DNA from: an uncultured SAR86 cluster bacterium
Lineage (GTDB): Bacteria; Pseudomonadota; Gammaproteobacteria; Magnimaribacterales; D2472
DNA length: 64,000 nt
Assembly: GCA_902591565.1 (NCBI GenBank)
Contig: CACJBC010000003.1
Coordinates: 22,289-86,288, forward strand
Direction: 5' to 3'
This document shows, piece after piece, positions 32,148-41,649 of this stretch (the stretch's first letter is position 1; each line of letters starts with the position of its first letter). The notes under the pieces are model-generated. The model was given only the letters and a program-made list of their open reading frames with translations, had not been told where the DNA came from and searched no databases. A program made the translations under genes and the position numbers.

Positions 32148-32668
32148 TGAGAAGAATAATTACAGGCCATAATAGTGAAGGTAAATCTATTATTACTATC
32201 GACGGTCCTCCAGCGCGATCAATTGGTGAGGATGTTGGTGGTTTATTTGAGATATGGAACACAGATGGAAATTTAATTGATACAACTGATTCAATTGATA
32301 GGGCAGATACTGATATTATTTTATCTCCACCTGAAAACGGTTCCAAATTTAGGTATTTTCAAATAAACCCGACTCCAGAAGGATTGCCAATGGAGATAAT
32401 GCAAGAAATCGCAGCTGATGCATTTGAAAAGATAGGTGCGGCTCATCACAGAATTGATACATCGAAACATCCAGCTATGCACAAAACGGACACTATTGAT
32501 TACATTATATTATTAGAAGGCGATGTAACTCTAATTCTAGATGAAGAGGAGGTAAGACTAAAGCCGCATGATGTAGTGGTTCAAAGGGGTACCAATCATG
32601 CTTGGGTTAATAATGGGGACGAACCAGCATTATTAATAGCTGTGCTTATAGACAGTGATTTAAGATAG
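32147..32668 (+). CDS. Cupin-domain protein
   Basis: MHKTDTIDYIILLEGDVTLILDEEEVRLKPHDVVVQRGTNHAWVN. Confidence 0.85.
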   Translation: MRRIITGHNSEGKSIITIDGPPARSIGEDVGGLFEIWNTDGNLIDTTDSIDRADTDIILSPPENGSKFRYFQINPTPEGLPMEIMQEIAADAFEKIGAAHHRIDTSKHPAMHKTDTIDYIILLEGDVTLILDEEEVRLKPHDVVVQRGTNHAWVNNGDEPALLIAVLIDSDLR

Positions 32669-32673
32669 ATTAA

Positions 32674-34482
32674 CTAGAAATTAATAGTTCCGTTATTAAT
32701 TTTTTCGTAATTATCATTAGTAAGCCTGGTATAGCATTCACTTTTTGGCTCTCTTATAAATACTAAATCATTATTAACTTTATCTAAATGAAACGCCTCA
32801 TCTCTAAGTTCATTTTTCTTTAATTTGAAGGTTCCAGTAGTTTCCAGCTCATCAATAATTCGCACAAAAACAGGTCTTGCATAAAATGGTAGATTTTCAT
32901 CAACAAAAGATGAAAAAGCAGCCCAATCAAATGTATCAGGGTCGCAATTAAAGGCTACCATTCCAGCTCTTCCCTCAGTATTTGGGACTTGAACACCGTA
33001 TACATTTGCCATATTGACTTGTTCAAATGCATTAAGAATTTCCGCAACCTCATTAGTAGAAACATTTTCAGACTTCCACCTAAAAGTATCTCCAACTCTA
33101 TCAACAAACTGATAATGCTTTCTTCCAAGTGCAAAACCTACGTCCATAGTTTTTAAGAGATCTCCTGTATTAAACCAACGATCTCCATCTTCAATAACGT
33201 CTGTAACAACCTTTTTTTCACTTGCTTGAGCATCTGTATAGCCAGCGTATACTGCATTTGGTGCAATTTTCATAAGAGCCAAGCCTGGAGAATGATCTTT
33301 TATTTCAATATATTTGCCATTTTCATCAACTTTTAATTTGTCTTCAGCAACATCATATTCAAATAGTCTAATATCAATGTTAGACATTCCTATTGTTTGA
33401 TCTTTGTTTAAAAGATTCATGAACATGCCGTTTGCTTCACTTGCACCATAAATCTCACAAATTCTTTCAACATCAAATCTATTTCTAAAGGTATCCCATA
33501 GATCTGGTCTTAAACCATTTCCAACCATTTTTGTAATTGGGTTGTTTACTTCCTCAGGACAGGCTTCTTGAAAGCTTAAATATCTGCACAATTCACCAAC
33601 GTAAACAAATGCAGTGGTATTAAATTTTTGAACTTCACCCCAAAAAGACGAAGCAGAAAATTTTCGTTTAATAAATGTTGAAGCGCCTACTTGTATACAT
33701 GCAGACAGTCCTAAAATTAACCCAGTTGAGTGGTATAAAGGTAAACAGTTATACATGCAATCTTCGCTAGTTAGCCTATAACCAGCCATAACTATATTTT
33801 TAGATCCAGCTACTAACTTTTGGTTTGTAAATAATGCAGCTTTTGGAACACCTGTTGTGCCGGAAGTAAATATATAAAACGCAGTATCTCCTGCAATAAC
33901 TTGATCTGTTTCGTTAAGATTTGAAGTTTTGGAATGATCTAAGTTATTTTTTATATTTGATGCCCATTCTGGACAATTATCAGGATTAGAGTCTTCAACC
34001 CACAATAAATCAGATGATTTTGTAATATTAATTTCTGATAGCACACCTTCTAATGAGCCAGATAATTCATCTCCAAATATACATTTTTTAGAATCAGAAG
34101 TATTAATGCAATGTACTAGAGGCTTTCCTGTGAGACTTGTATTAATTAAAACACCTATACCACCAACTTTATTTATAGCTATCAGTGAAATCACAAAATC
34201 TGGTCTATTTTCCATAAATAGAACAACTCTATCTCCATGTTCTACACCTTCATTTGCTAATTTATTTGCGAGAATATTTGCTGCTTCATTTACTTGAGAA
34301 TAGGTCCATACCTCATCCTCGAAATACAAAAAATCTTTATCACTATATTCTTTAACTGTATCTTGAAAAAAATGTGCAAGCGATGCATTAGAATCCAATT
34401 CAGGCCATTTATACCTTAACAATGGCACAATATATTTAAGTTCAAATATAACTCTAAAGAATTCTTTAATAGAAGCAAGCAT
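32674..34482 (-). CDS. Long-chain acyl-CoA synthetase (FATP-like AMP-binding enzyme)
   Basis: DTAFYIFTSGTTGVPKAALFTN; EIYGASEANGMF; WFNTGDLLKTMDVGFALGRKHYQFVDRVGDTFRWKSENVSTNEVAE. Confidence 0.92.
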   Translation of the reverse strand: MLASIKEFFRVIFELKYIVPLLRYKWPELDSNASLAHFFQDTVKEYSDKDFLYFEDEVWTYSQVNEAANILANKLANEGVEHGDRVVLFMENRPDFVISLIAINKVGGIGVLINTSLTGKPLVHCINTSDSKKCIFGDELSGSLEGVLSEINITKSSDLLWVEDSNPDNCPEWASNIKNNLDHSKTSNLNETDQVIAGDTAFYIFTSGTTGVPKAALFTNQKLVAGSKNIVMAGYRLTSEDCMYNCLPLYHSTGLILGLSACIQVGASTFIKRKFSASSFWGEVQKFNTTAFVYVGELCRYLSFQEACPEEVNNPITKMVGNGLRPDLWDTFRNRFDVERICEIYGASEANGMFMNLLNKDQTIGMSNIDIRLFEYDVAEDKLKVDENGKYIEIKDHSPGLALMKIAPNAVYAGYTDAQASEKKVVTDVIEDGDRWFNTGDLLKTMDVGFALGRKHYQFVDRVGDTFRWKSENVSTNEVAEILNAFEQVNMANVYGVQVPNTEGRAGMVAFNCDPDTFDWAAFSSFVDENLPFYARPVFVRIIDELETTGTFKLKKNELRDEAFHLDKVNNDLVFIREPKSECYTRLTNDNYEKINNGTINF

Positions 34483-34510
34483 GTCTATATCCCCCTGATA
34501 TAGTGTTAAA

Positions 34511-35575
34511 TTAATCTACAGATGTAACAATAATATCATCTGAATCTAGTGGTAATACTACCATAGTGCCATCATGAGAGGCAGTCCAATTTTGCATGAT
34601 TTTATCAACGCCTCTGTACATAACATTTTCCATTAATTGATTCCTAGGAGCAGGAAGATGATGATAAAAAACTAAATGACCCACATTGGCTTCTTTTGCA
34701 GCTTGAACAACTTCAAGTATAGGAGTGTGATAATCTTGAATATCGATAGTTACTTTTGCAGCCATTGTATTGCCAATTCTTTGAGCATTTTTATTTATTA
34801 AATTTACAAGATCAAGCGACATAGATTCATGGAATAGAACGTCAACATTTTTTGAATTATTTACAAGGTTTTTATCATATATTGTGTCTCCACTTATGCT
34901 TACAGATCTACCTTTGTAATCAATTCTGTATCCTAATGCAGGATCGACTGGATCATGCGAAACACTATATGCTGTAATCTTAAGATTGCCGTCATCAATT
35001 AATATAGGACTATTTAAATCAACAGTATGTGTGTCAAAGCCAGCTGCATCTAATGGTGCAATAGTATCTCCATGATGCTCATTTCTAAAAAAATAGTCTC
35101 TTGTGTAAGCAAGCTCTATTCCATCAGTTAGCATTTGAACCCCCATAGGTCCATAAACTTTCTGTTTATATTTTCTACCTCCATTAATCCATGTCGCTTG
35201 ATGGAAATCAGCGATATCAAAAATATGGTCAGAATGAAGATGGGTATAAAATATAGCCTGTACTCTTTCCCATGGCGTATTCCAGTTGTTAAGATTTTCA
35301 ATGCTACCCCCGCCAGTATCAAATATATAGATATCTTTTCCTGCTTGGATAAGGATACATGTTTCAGCTCTTGCAGGATCAGGTATAGGCGCTCTTGAGC
35401 CACAAACGACTGCAGTTAATGCATCTTCTTCTGGTAAATATGAAGATGGGATAGCAATATTCTCAATTGCTGATTCTAAAAGTCTATCTTGAAATGCTGG
35501 TTGCCTTAAAAGAATAAATGTTATGACAATAATAATAATTACAAAGATAACTAAATACTTAAAAAGCTTTTTCAT
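34511..35575 (-). CDS. Metallo-beta-lactamase-fold hydrolase with N-terminal membrane anchor
   Basis: FYTHLHSDHIFDI, GYRIDYKGRSVSISGDTIYDKN; N-terminal hydrophobic segment. Confidence 0.9.
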   Translation of the reverse strand: MKKLFKYLVIFVIIIIVITFILLRQPAFQDRLLESAIENIAIPSSYLPEEDALTAVVCGSRAPIPDPARAETCILIQAGKDIYIFDTGGGSIENLNNWNTPWERVQAIFYTHLHSDHIFDIADFHQATWINGGRKYKQKVYGPMGVQMLTDGIELAYTRDYFFRNEHHGDTIAPLDAAGFDTHTVDLNSPILIDDGNLKITAYSVSHDPVDPALGYRIDYKGRSVSISGDTIYDKNLVNNSKNVDVLFHESMSLDLVNLINKNAQRIGNTMAAKVTIDIQDYHTPILEVVQAAKEANVGHLVFYHHLPAPRNQLMENVMYRGVDKIMQNWTASHDGTMVVLPLDSDDIIVTSVD

Positions 35576-35588
35576 AAAATAAACCTAA

Positions 35589-36428
35589 TTACTGAGAATT
35601 TAATATTTCCATTATTCTATATGCCGTCTCATGACCAGAATTTTGATTTTGTCCTGTTACAAATCTTTTCTCATCATCCACTACTGTTAATGTAGCAAAA
35701 ACATCTCTAAAAGCAGTTTCACTTTGAAAAATTACCCCAGCTTTTTTTAATTCTTCTTCTGGGTGCTGAGGCGTAAAAAAAATGCCAAGTTCTTTGAGTT
35801 GTTTGTCAGTAACCCCAGTCATTTTTCTTCCTGCAATAAGGGGACTTCCATCTTCATTTTTAGCATTTATAAAACCCAATACTCCATGACAAACTCCACC
35901 TATGATTGCTTGAGATGAATAATATGCATCAGATATTTTTTCACCCAGTAATTCTGAGAAGCCCAAATCATAAGCAGCTCCCCAGCCACCTGAAATAAAA
36001 ATGATATCGTATTCAGTAAAATCAATATCTTTTATTGGAATAGAGTTTTGCAATAAGTTCATTGTTTCTTGATCTTTTTTAAATTTCTTATCCTCTGTTG
36101 TCTCTATAAAAAACGGAACTGGTTCTAAAGGAATTTTTCCACCTTTTATACTTGCAATATCTACTTTGATATTAGCTTTCTTAAAATCATAGTAGGGTAT
36201 TGATAATTCTGAGAGAAAAAGACCAGTTGATTTACCATCAATCTCACCCGGTTTATTTAAAACTCCATGATTAGTTGCAATAATCAAAGCTTTTTTTCCT
36301 TGAAGATCAAAAGTTTCTCCATCAAATTTTGGATGAAGTCCTGCAAAATTAAGAATAGATGGCAAAGCTAATGCAATTACGATTACAAAAGAAATAATTA
36401 TTAATAAAATCTTTAGAACAATATTCAT
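35589..36428 (-). CDS. DJ-1/PfpI-type glutamine amidotransferase-like protein with N-terminal membrane anchor
   Basis: ALIIATNHG; IIFISGGWGAAYDLG; IIGGVCHGVLGF; N-terminal TM helix. Confidence 0.87.
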   Translation of the reverse strand: MNIVLKILLIIISFVIVIALALPSILNFAGLHPKFDGETFDLQGKKALIIATNHGVLNKPGEIDGKSTGLFLSELSIPYYDFKKANIKVDIASIKGGKIPLEPVPFFIETTEDKKFKKDQETMNLLQNSIPIKDIDFTEYDIIFISGGWGAAYDLGFSELLGEKISDAYYSSQAIIGGVCHGVLGFINAKNEDGSPLIAGRKMTGVTDKQLKELGIFFTPQHPEEELKKAGVIFQSETAFRDVFATLTVVDDEKRFVTGQNQNSGHETAYRIMEILNSQ

Positions 36429-36566
36429 AAAACTTCCTATTTTTAATCTATATTACACCCCAGTATTTATTGTGTATATTTAATTGGCTATGAGTTCGTT
36501 GTGCAAAAAACATCAATGAACTGTTATAGTTATCTATTTTTACTATCTATATAAAAGGGGATAAAT

Positions 36567-37736
36567 ATGAATAAAATCAAAGAATATGATTTTGTTGTTT
36601 ATGGAGCTACAGGGTTTACTGGAAAGCTTGTTGTAGAGTATTTGGTGCATAAATATTCTAATAACTCACAGATTAAATGGGCTTTGGCTGGACGAAATCT
36701 TGAGAAACTAGAATCTGTTGCTGTCTCTAAAAATGTGCCTGAAGGTACAGGGCTCTTAGAAGTTAATAGTAATAATATTGCAAGTATCGAAGAGATGATC
36801 TCAAAAACAAAATGTGTTTTAACAACTGTTGGTCCTTATCAGCTATACGGTAATGATATTGTAAGTGCTTGTGCTAAATCGGGAATAGACTATGTTGATT
36901 TATGCGGTGAGCCCGGATGGATGCATGAAAAAATTAATGAATTAACGGAAACAGCTAGAGAGACAGGATCAAGAATAGTATTCTCATGTGGTTTTGATAG
37001 TATTCCTTTTGATTTAGGTGTTTTGTTTTTACAAAATGAGGTTACTCGAAGGTATGGTAAGCCTTCGGTAAATGTTCGTGGAAGAGTTAGAGAAATGAAT
37101 GGGGAGTTTTCTGGAGGAACCGCTGCATCACTTGGCGCTACCATGGCTGCATTAAAAGAGAAACCAGAACTTTTTGCAGTTTTAGCTAACCCGTTTTCAC
37201 TTTCAAATGGTTTTGCAGGACCAGATCAGCCGGCGGATAACAAACCGATTTTTGATGATAAATTAGATACATGGGTGGCTCCATTCTTTATGGCACCAAT
37301 TAATACAAAAAATGTCCACAGATCTAATGCGCTAATGAATCATATGTATGGTAAAGATTTTTGTTATAACGAAATGTGGGTTATGGGACCTGGAGATGAT
37401 GGTAAAGCTGCGGCAGATTTTATTTCTTCTTCAAACCCACTTAGTAACGCACCAAAACCAGGCGAAGGGCCATCAAGAGAGTCAAGAGAAAATGGCAATT
37501 ATGATATCTTGTTTTGCGGAGATATTAATGATGAAAGTGTTCATGTTTCAGTGGTCGGAGACATGGATCCAGGCTACGGCTCAACTTCAAAAATGATTGC
37601 TGAGAGTGCGATATGTTTGGTGAAAGAATGCGAAGATCTTAATGGCGGTATTTATACACCGGCACCATCTATGGGAACTAAATTAATAAAAAGACTGCAA
37701 GATAATGCAGGATTAACATTTAAAATTGAAAACTAA
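36567..37736 (+). CDS. Saccharopine dehydrogenase-like (trans-acting enoyl reductase family) protein
   Basis: DFVVYGATGFTGKLVVEYL; ALAGRNLEKLE; YVDLCGEPGWM; FSCGFDSIPFDLGVLFL. Confidence 0.88.
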   Translation: MNKIKEYDFVVYGATGFTGKLVVEYLVHKYSNNSQIKWALAGRNLEKLESVAVSKNVPEGTGLLEVNSNNIASIEEMISKTKCVLTTVGPYQLYGNDIVSACAKSGIDYVDLCGEPGWMHEKINELTETARETGSRIVFSCGFDSIPFDLGVLFLQNEVTRRYGKPSVNVRGRVREMNGEFSGGTAASLGATMAALKEKPELFAVLANPFSLSNGFAGPDQPADNKPIFDDKLDTWVAPFFMAPINTKNVHRSNALMNHMYGKDFCYNEMWVMGPGDDGKAAADFISSSNPLSNAPKPGEGPSRESRENGNYDILFCGDINDESVHVSVVGDMDPGYGSTSKMIAESAICLVKECEDLNGGIYTPAPSMGTKLIKRLQDNAGLTFKIEN

Positions 37737-38155
37737 TGATCAAAGAGAATATAAAAAAATGGCATGATCATATAAATGGAGACTTTCCTGGAGGCTTTGA
37801 GGAGCTTCTCGCTGATGATATTATTTTTTATTCGCCAATTGTTTTTTCTCCTCAAAAAGGTAAAGATCTCACAACACTATATCTTATGGCTGCTGGCAAT
37901 ACATTTGGTGGTGATAATTCTAAGAATGGAAGCCTTCAGGAGTCCAGTTTTAAATATATCAAAGAAGTTTTAGATGGCAATCAAGCTATTTTAGAATTCG
38001 AAACTCAAATAGACGGCATATATGTGAATGGTGTTGATGTTATTACTTTTAACAAGCAAGGAAAAATAAGTGAATTTAAAGTCATGATAAGACCTCTTCA
38101 AGCTGTAAATATTATTCATGAAAAAATGCAAAAAATGCTCAATCAATATAAATGA
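37736..38155 (+). CDS. SnoaL/NTF2-like protein
   Basis: Small alpha+beta fold, DDIIFYSPIVFSPQKGKD..VDVITFNKQGKISEFKVMIRPLQAV. Confidence 0.7.
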   Translation: MIKENIKKWHDHINGDFPGGFEELLADDIIFYSPIVFSPQKGKDLTTLYLMAAGNTFGGDNSKNGSLQESSFKYIKEVLDGNQAILEFETQIDGIYVNGVDVITFNKQGKISEFKVMIRPLQAVNIIHEKMQKMLNQYK

Positions 38156-38502
38156 GCGTATACAAAATTTTCCACAATCCTAGATGCAGCAAATCAAGAC
38201 AAACTCTTCAGTTGCTTAAGGACAATAATTGTAAAATTGAAATTATTAGTTATCTTGAAATTGATTTGAAAGTTTCTTTAATAAAAGATATTTTAAAAAA
38301 GCTTACACTAAAGCCAAGAGATATTTTAAGAAAAGGCGAGCAAGAATATAAAGATAACAATCTTAAAAAAGACAATTTGTCTGAAGAAGATTTAATTAAT
38401 TTTATGATTAAGTATCCAAAACTAATTGAAAGACCAATTGTAGTAAAAGGAGATAAAGCTGTTATAGGAAGGCCTCCTGAAAAAGTTCTAGAATTAATCT
38501 AG
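38152..38502 (+). CDS. arsC: Arsenate reductase-like (ArsC/Spx family)
   Basis: KIFHNPRCSKSRQTLQLLKDN; RPIVVKGDKAVIGRPPEKVLELI. Confidence 0.9.
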   Translation: MSVYKIFHNPRCSKSRQTLQLLKDNNCKIEIISYLEIDLKVSLIKDILKKLTLKPRDILRKGEQEYKDNNLKKDNLSEEDLINFMIKYPKLIERPIVVKGDKAVIGRPPEKVLELI

Positions 38503-38886
38503 ATTACCTTCTTTCCTTAATTTCTCTCTAATTTTTGTTGCGCTTATACTGTTTATAGAATCATCAAAAACTTCTTCCTCAAAGACATAGCCGACTCCAC
38601 GACCATAAGAAATATTTACTATGTTTGGAACAAGCATAATTTCATATTCAACACCTTTCTTGAAACCATCCTTCAATAAACCGTTCTCTATGTTTTTACA
38701 AACCGTTTCCCAATCAAAAGGATTGTCTTCTTGACCACTGCCACCAGATGATCCTTGAACGTCTCTTACTTGAATAATAACCTGACCAGTTTTTGCAACA
38801 CAGCGTTTAAAAAGTTCTTGATGTCCTTGATGCCATGGTTGCCATCTACCAAGCATTTGCACAGTTGGCTTTTTCCAATCAAACAT
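38494..38886 (-). CDS. Nucleotidyltransferase of the cytidylyl/adenylyltransferase superfamily
   Basis: QMLGRWQPWHQGHQELFKR (HxGH) and NSISATKIREKLRKEG (ISxTxxR-like). Confidence 0.78.
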   Translation of the reverse strand: MFDWKKPTVQMLGRWQPWHQGHQELFKRCVAKTGQVIIQVRDVQGSSGGSGQEDNPFDWETVCKNIENGLLKDGFKKGVEYEIMLVPNIVNISYGRGVGYVFEEEVFDDSINSISATKIREKLRKEGNLD

Positions 38887-39289
38887 TTTTCATTATTTCC
38901 TTGGCTATATCATGATGGTTTGTATCATTCATTTCTTTAATGTGAAAATTAACTTCTTTTGGCTCTTCGAACATTTGATTTGTATCCTCAAACCTACCTT
39001 TTGATATTGTATTCATCCATATTGTTATGTCGGGGTTAAAGTTCGCTCTAGTTTGATCAGTAGGACAAACGAAATCGCATATAACGAATCTATTATTGCT
39101 TTTTTCAAAATCTGCAAAAGTTTTCATTCTCATACTTTGTCTGATTCTGCCTTCGGGAGAAAAATCCCAATCATTCGCCATATTTCTAACTACATCTGCG
39201 TTATACCAAGCTGCATTTATGAGAGGTTGAAGGCGTTCAGCTAAATAGGTTTTACCACTTCCTGGAAGACCCATAATTAAGATTTTCAT
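38879..39289 (-). CDS. Small P-loop kinase, adenylylsulfate-kinase-like
   Basis: MKILIMGLPGSGKTYLAERL Walker A; WYNADVVRN; RFVICDFVCPT; 136 aa. Confidence 0.75.
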   Translation of the reverse strand: MKILIMGLPGSGKTYLAERLQPLINAAWYNADVVRNMANDWDFSPEGRIRQSMRMKTFADFEKSNNRFVICDFVCPTDQTRANFNPDITIWMNTISKGRFEDTNQMFEEPKEVNFHIKEMNDTNHHDIAKEIMKNV

Positions 39290-39291
39290 AA

Positions 39292-40389
39292 TTATCTAAT
39301 TTTTTTTATGCTAAAAATTTCGTTTCTAAAGAACATTTTATCTTCTTTGTTAATAGCAGTCTTAATTTTTTTTTGAGCTATAGAAGATTTTTCTATTGTT
39401 TGGATTTCTTTATCAGGAATTTGCCCTATGTACAATATATTTGCCCATTTGGCATCTACATCGTGACCGAATAACTCAGAAACTGTTTGATCAGGACTCC
39501 GTTTAAAGTTAAAGGTATAAAATTTTGGTTTTGAATAAGAGTATTTATTATTTTCACCTACTGGATTATTTTTTAGATACTCAATAATATCTTTAGCATT
39601 ATTAGGGAAGGGGTTTTTATTTTTCCAAGCAATTTTTACAATTTTTTCTACTGAATCACCTCCGCATGAGTGCGTCACCAGCAGCCGACCTGATTTGTTT
39701 AATAATCTCATTAGCGGAGCAATTACATTATTTACTTTGACCTTAACTAGTGATGCTGCTCTGTAAGCTTGTGAAGCAATAATTAAATCATAATTATTAT
39801 TTTTATAATCATTATCCAAAAACGGTTCAAGATATCTTTTATGATCTTCTCTATAAATTTTTATTATGCAAGGATGAGCATACGAAGTTCTTGATTTATT
39901 ATCAATTTCAATCCCCCAATATTTTTTAATAAAGTTATTTAATTTATTAATTTGATCATGAAAATCATAAGAATTATCTTCTTTAAGGATTAGAGTGTAA
40001 GTTTTCACTTTCTTATTTTTAATTTTATTATTGTTCTCAATGTGACCAAGCTCAGCAAACTTTACATTAGTCATGGTTACTAATAAGTTTGGATGTTCTA
40101 CAAACCTATCAGGCATTTTTTCAAGAGTATTTTTTAAATCCTCGTAACTTATTTCTTTTCCTGTAATTAATAGTGAAGTGTATGGATGATATTTATGAAA
40201 TGTCTTAATAACATTGGATTTAACTGTCCCATCTCCAGTGCCAGCATCCAGAATTCTTAAAAAAGTTCTGTTTTTTGGCATGGATGCTATATAAGGCGCC
40301 AGCTGCTTAGATATAGCTCTTTTTTCGCTAGTATTTTGAATAAATGACAGGTATTTCAGCCTGTCATCAAAGAATCTTTTTTTCCCCAT
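39292..40389 (-). CDS. Class I SAM-dependent methyltransferase-like protein
   Basis: FLRILDAGTGDGTVKS (motif I); NYDLIIASQAYRAASLV; LLNKSGRLLVTHSC. Confidence 0.68.
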   Translation of the reverse strand: MGKKRFFDDRLKYLSFIQNTSEKRAISKQLAPYIASMPKNRTFLRILDAGTGDGTVKSNVIKTFHKYHPYTSLLITGKEISYEDLKNTLEKMPDRFVEHPNLLVTMTNVKFAELGHIENNNKIKNKKVKTYTLILKEDNSYDFHDQINKLNNFIKKYWGIEIDNKSRTSYAHPCIIKIYREDHKRYLEPFLDNDYKNNNYDLIIASQAYRAASLVKVKVNNVIAPLMRLLNKSGRLLVTHSCGGDSVEKIVKIAWKNKNPFPNNAKDIIEYLKNNPVGENNKYSYSKPKFYTFNFKRSPDQTVSELFGHDVDAKWANILYIGQIPDKEIQTIEKSSIAQKKIKTAINKEDKMFFRNEIFSIKKIR

Positions 40390-40494
40390 AATTTGTCCTT
40401 AGTCTTAATAATATATTATTTTTGCAATTGCTCAATAACACGTTTACGAGTTCATTATTTTGATACTAAAATATGAATTAAGGGGAAAAAGATA

Positions 40495-41649
40495 ATGAAA
40501 GAAACTAAGTTACCGTTATTAATTGGAATTGGATCAAGGATAAGAAAATCTCCTTATTTTGATTCAACAATAAAATATGGCGTAACTGGATTTACAATCT
40601 ACAACAGGATGTATCTACCAACTGCATTTTCAGGTCCAACAAGTGAATATAATAGTTTAATAAATGATGTCACTTTTGGTGATTTTGCAGCAGAGAGACA
40701 AGTAGAAGTTTCAGGACCTGATGCTTATAACTTCATTAGATACATTAACCCAAGAAATCTATCAAAATGTGAAATTGGTGACTGTAAATATATTGTTTTA
40801 ACTGATCAAAATGGTGGGATTATCAATGATGCATGTTTATTAAGGCTAGAACCAAATAAGTTTTGGGTTTCTCCTGGAGATGGAGATGTCCTTTTATGGT
40901 TGCAAGGCATAGCAATTAATTCTGGCATGGATGTAGATATTCATGAACCAGATGTATCACCACTTCAAATCAGTGGCCCAAAAGCTGGAAAATTAATTCG
41001 TAAATTATTTAATGGTGCTCATGATGACCTAGGCTACTACAAAGCAAGAGCAACGTCTTTAAATGATATTCCTATGGTAATTGCTAGAACGGGTTGGAGT
41101 GGTGAACTTAGTTATGAGCTTTATCTACAGAATAGAAAAAAAGGTGATGAGTTATTTGAGATAGTTTACGAAGCTGCAAAAGAGTTTAATGGGGCAGTTA
41201 TAGCTCCTAATACAATTAGGACTATTGAAGGAGGATTGTTGTCTTATCAGAGCGACTTTGGTCGTGAACACAATCCCTTCACTATAGGCCTGGATAGGCT
41301 TGTAGATTTAAATCAAGATATAGATTTTATAGGTAAGGAAGCCTTGAAAAAAATTAAAGCAGATGGTATTTCAGAGAAATTAGTTGGAGTAGAAATTGAT
41401 GGCGATCCTATAGAAAAAGTGCCTGAAAATTTTTGGCCAGTATTTGATGTAAATAATAAAAAAATTGGTAGGCTCTCTAGATGTTTTTTTTCACCGAGAC
41501 TAAAGAAAAATATTGGCCTTGCAATTATTAATATTAATTATACAGAGCCAGGAACAGCATTGATTATTGAATCACCTAAATCACATTTAAAAGCACAAGT
41601 TCATGCATTGCCATGGTTTCCAGCAGAAAAAAGTACCAATTTAGATTAA
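40495..41649 (+). CDS. GcvT-family aminomethyltransferase, DmdA-like (possible DMSP demethylase)
   Basis: GcvT fold: AERQVEVSGPDAYNFI, YIVLTDQNGGIINDACLLRL, ARTGWSGELSYELYL, IGLDRLVD; N-terminus SRIRKSPYFDSTIKYGVTGFTIYNRMYLP resembles DmdA from memory. Confidence 0.75.
   Translation: MKETKLPLLIGIGSRIRKSPYFDSTIKYGVTGFTIYNRMYLPTAFSGPTSEYNSLINDVTFGDFAAERQVEVSGPDAYNFIRYINPRNLSKCEIGDCKYIVLTDQNGGIINDACLLRLEPNKFWVSPGDGDVLLWLQGIAINSGMDVDIHEPDVSPLQISGPKAGKLIRKLFNGAHDDLGYYKARATSLNDIPMVIARTGWSGELSYELYLQNRKKGDELFEIVYEAAKEFNGAVIAPNTIRTIEGGLLSYQSDFGREHNPFTIGLDRLVDLNQDIDFIGKEALKKIKADGISEKLVGVEIDGDPIEKVPENFWPVFDVNNKKIGRLSRCFFSPRLKKNIGLAIININYTEPGTALIIESPKSHLKAQVHALPWFPAEKSTNLD

Noticed and set aside
35128-35403. 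Overlapping 91-aa and 87-aa ORFs on both strands
   Set aside because: Both lie in alternative frames of the MBL-fold hydrolase gene.
36520-36566. Repeated ATCTAT motif upstream of the saccharopine dehydrogenase-like gene
   Set aside because: Two short AT-rich copies are expected by chance at this base composition.
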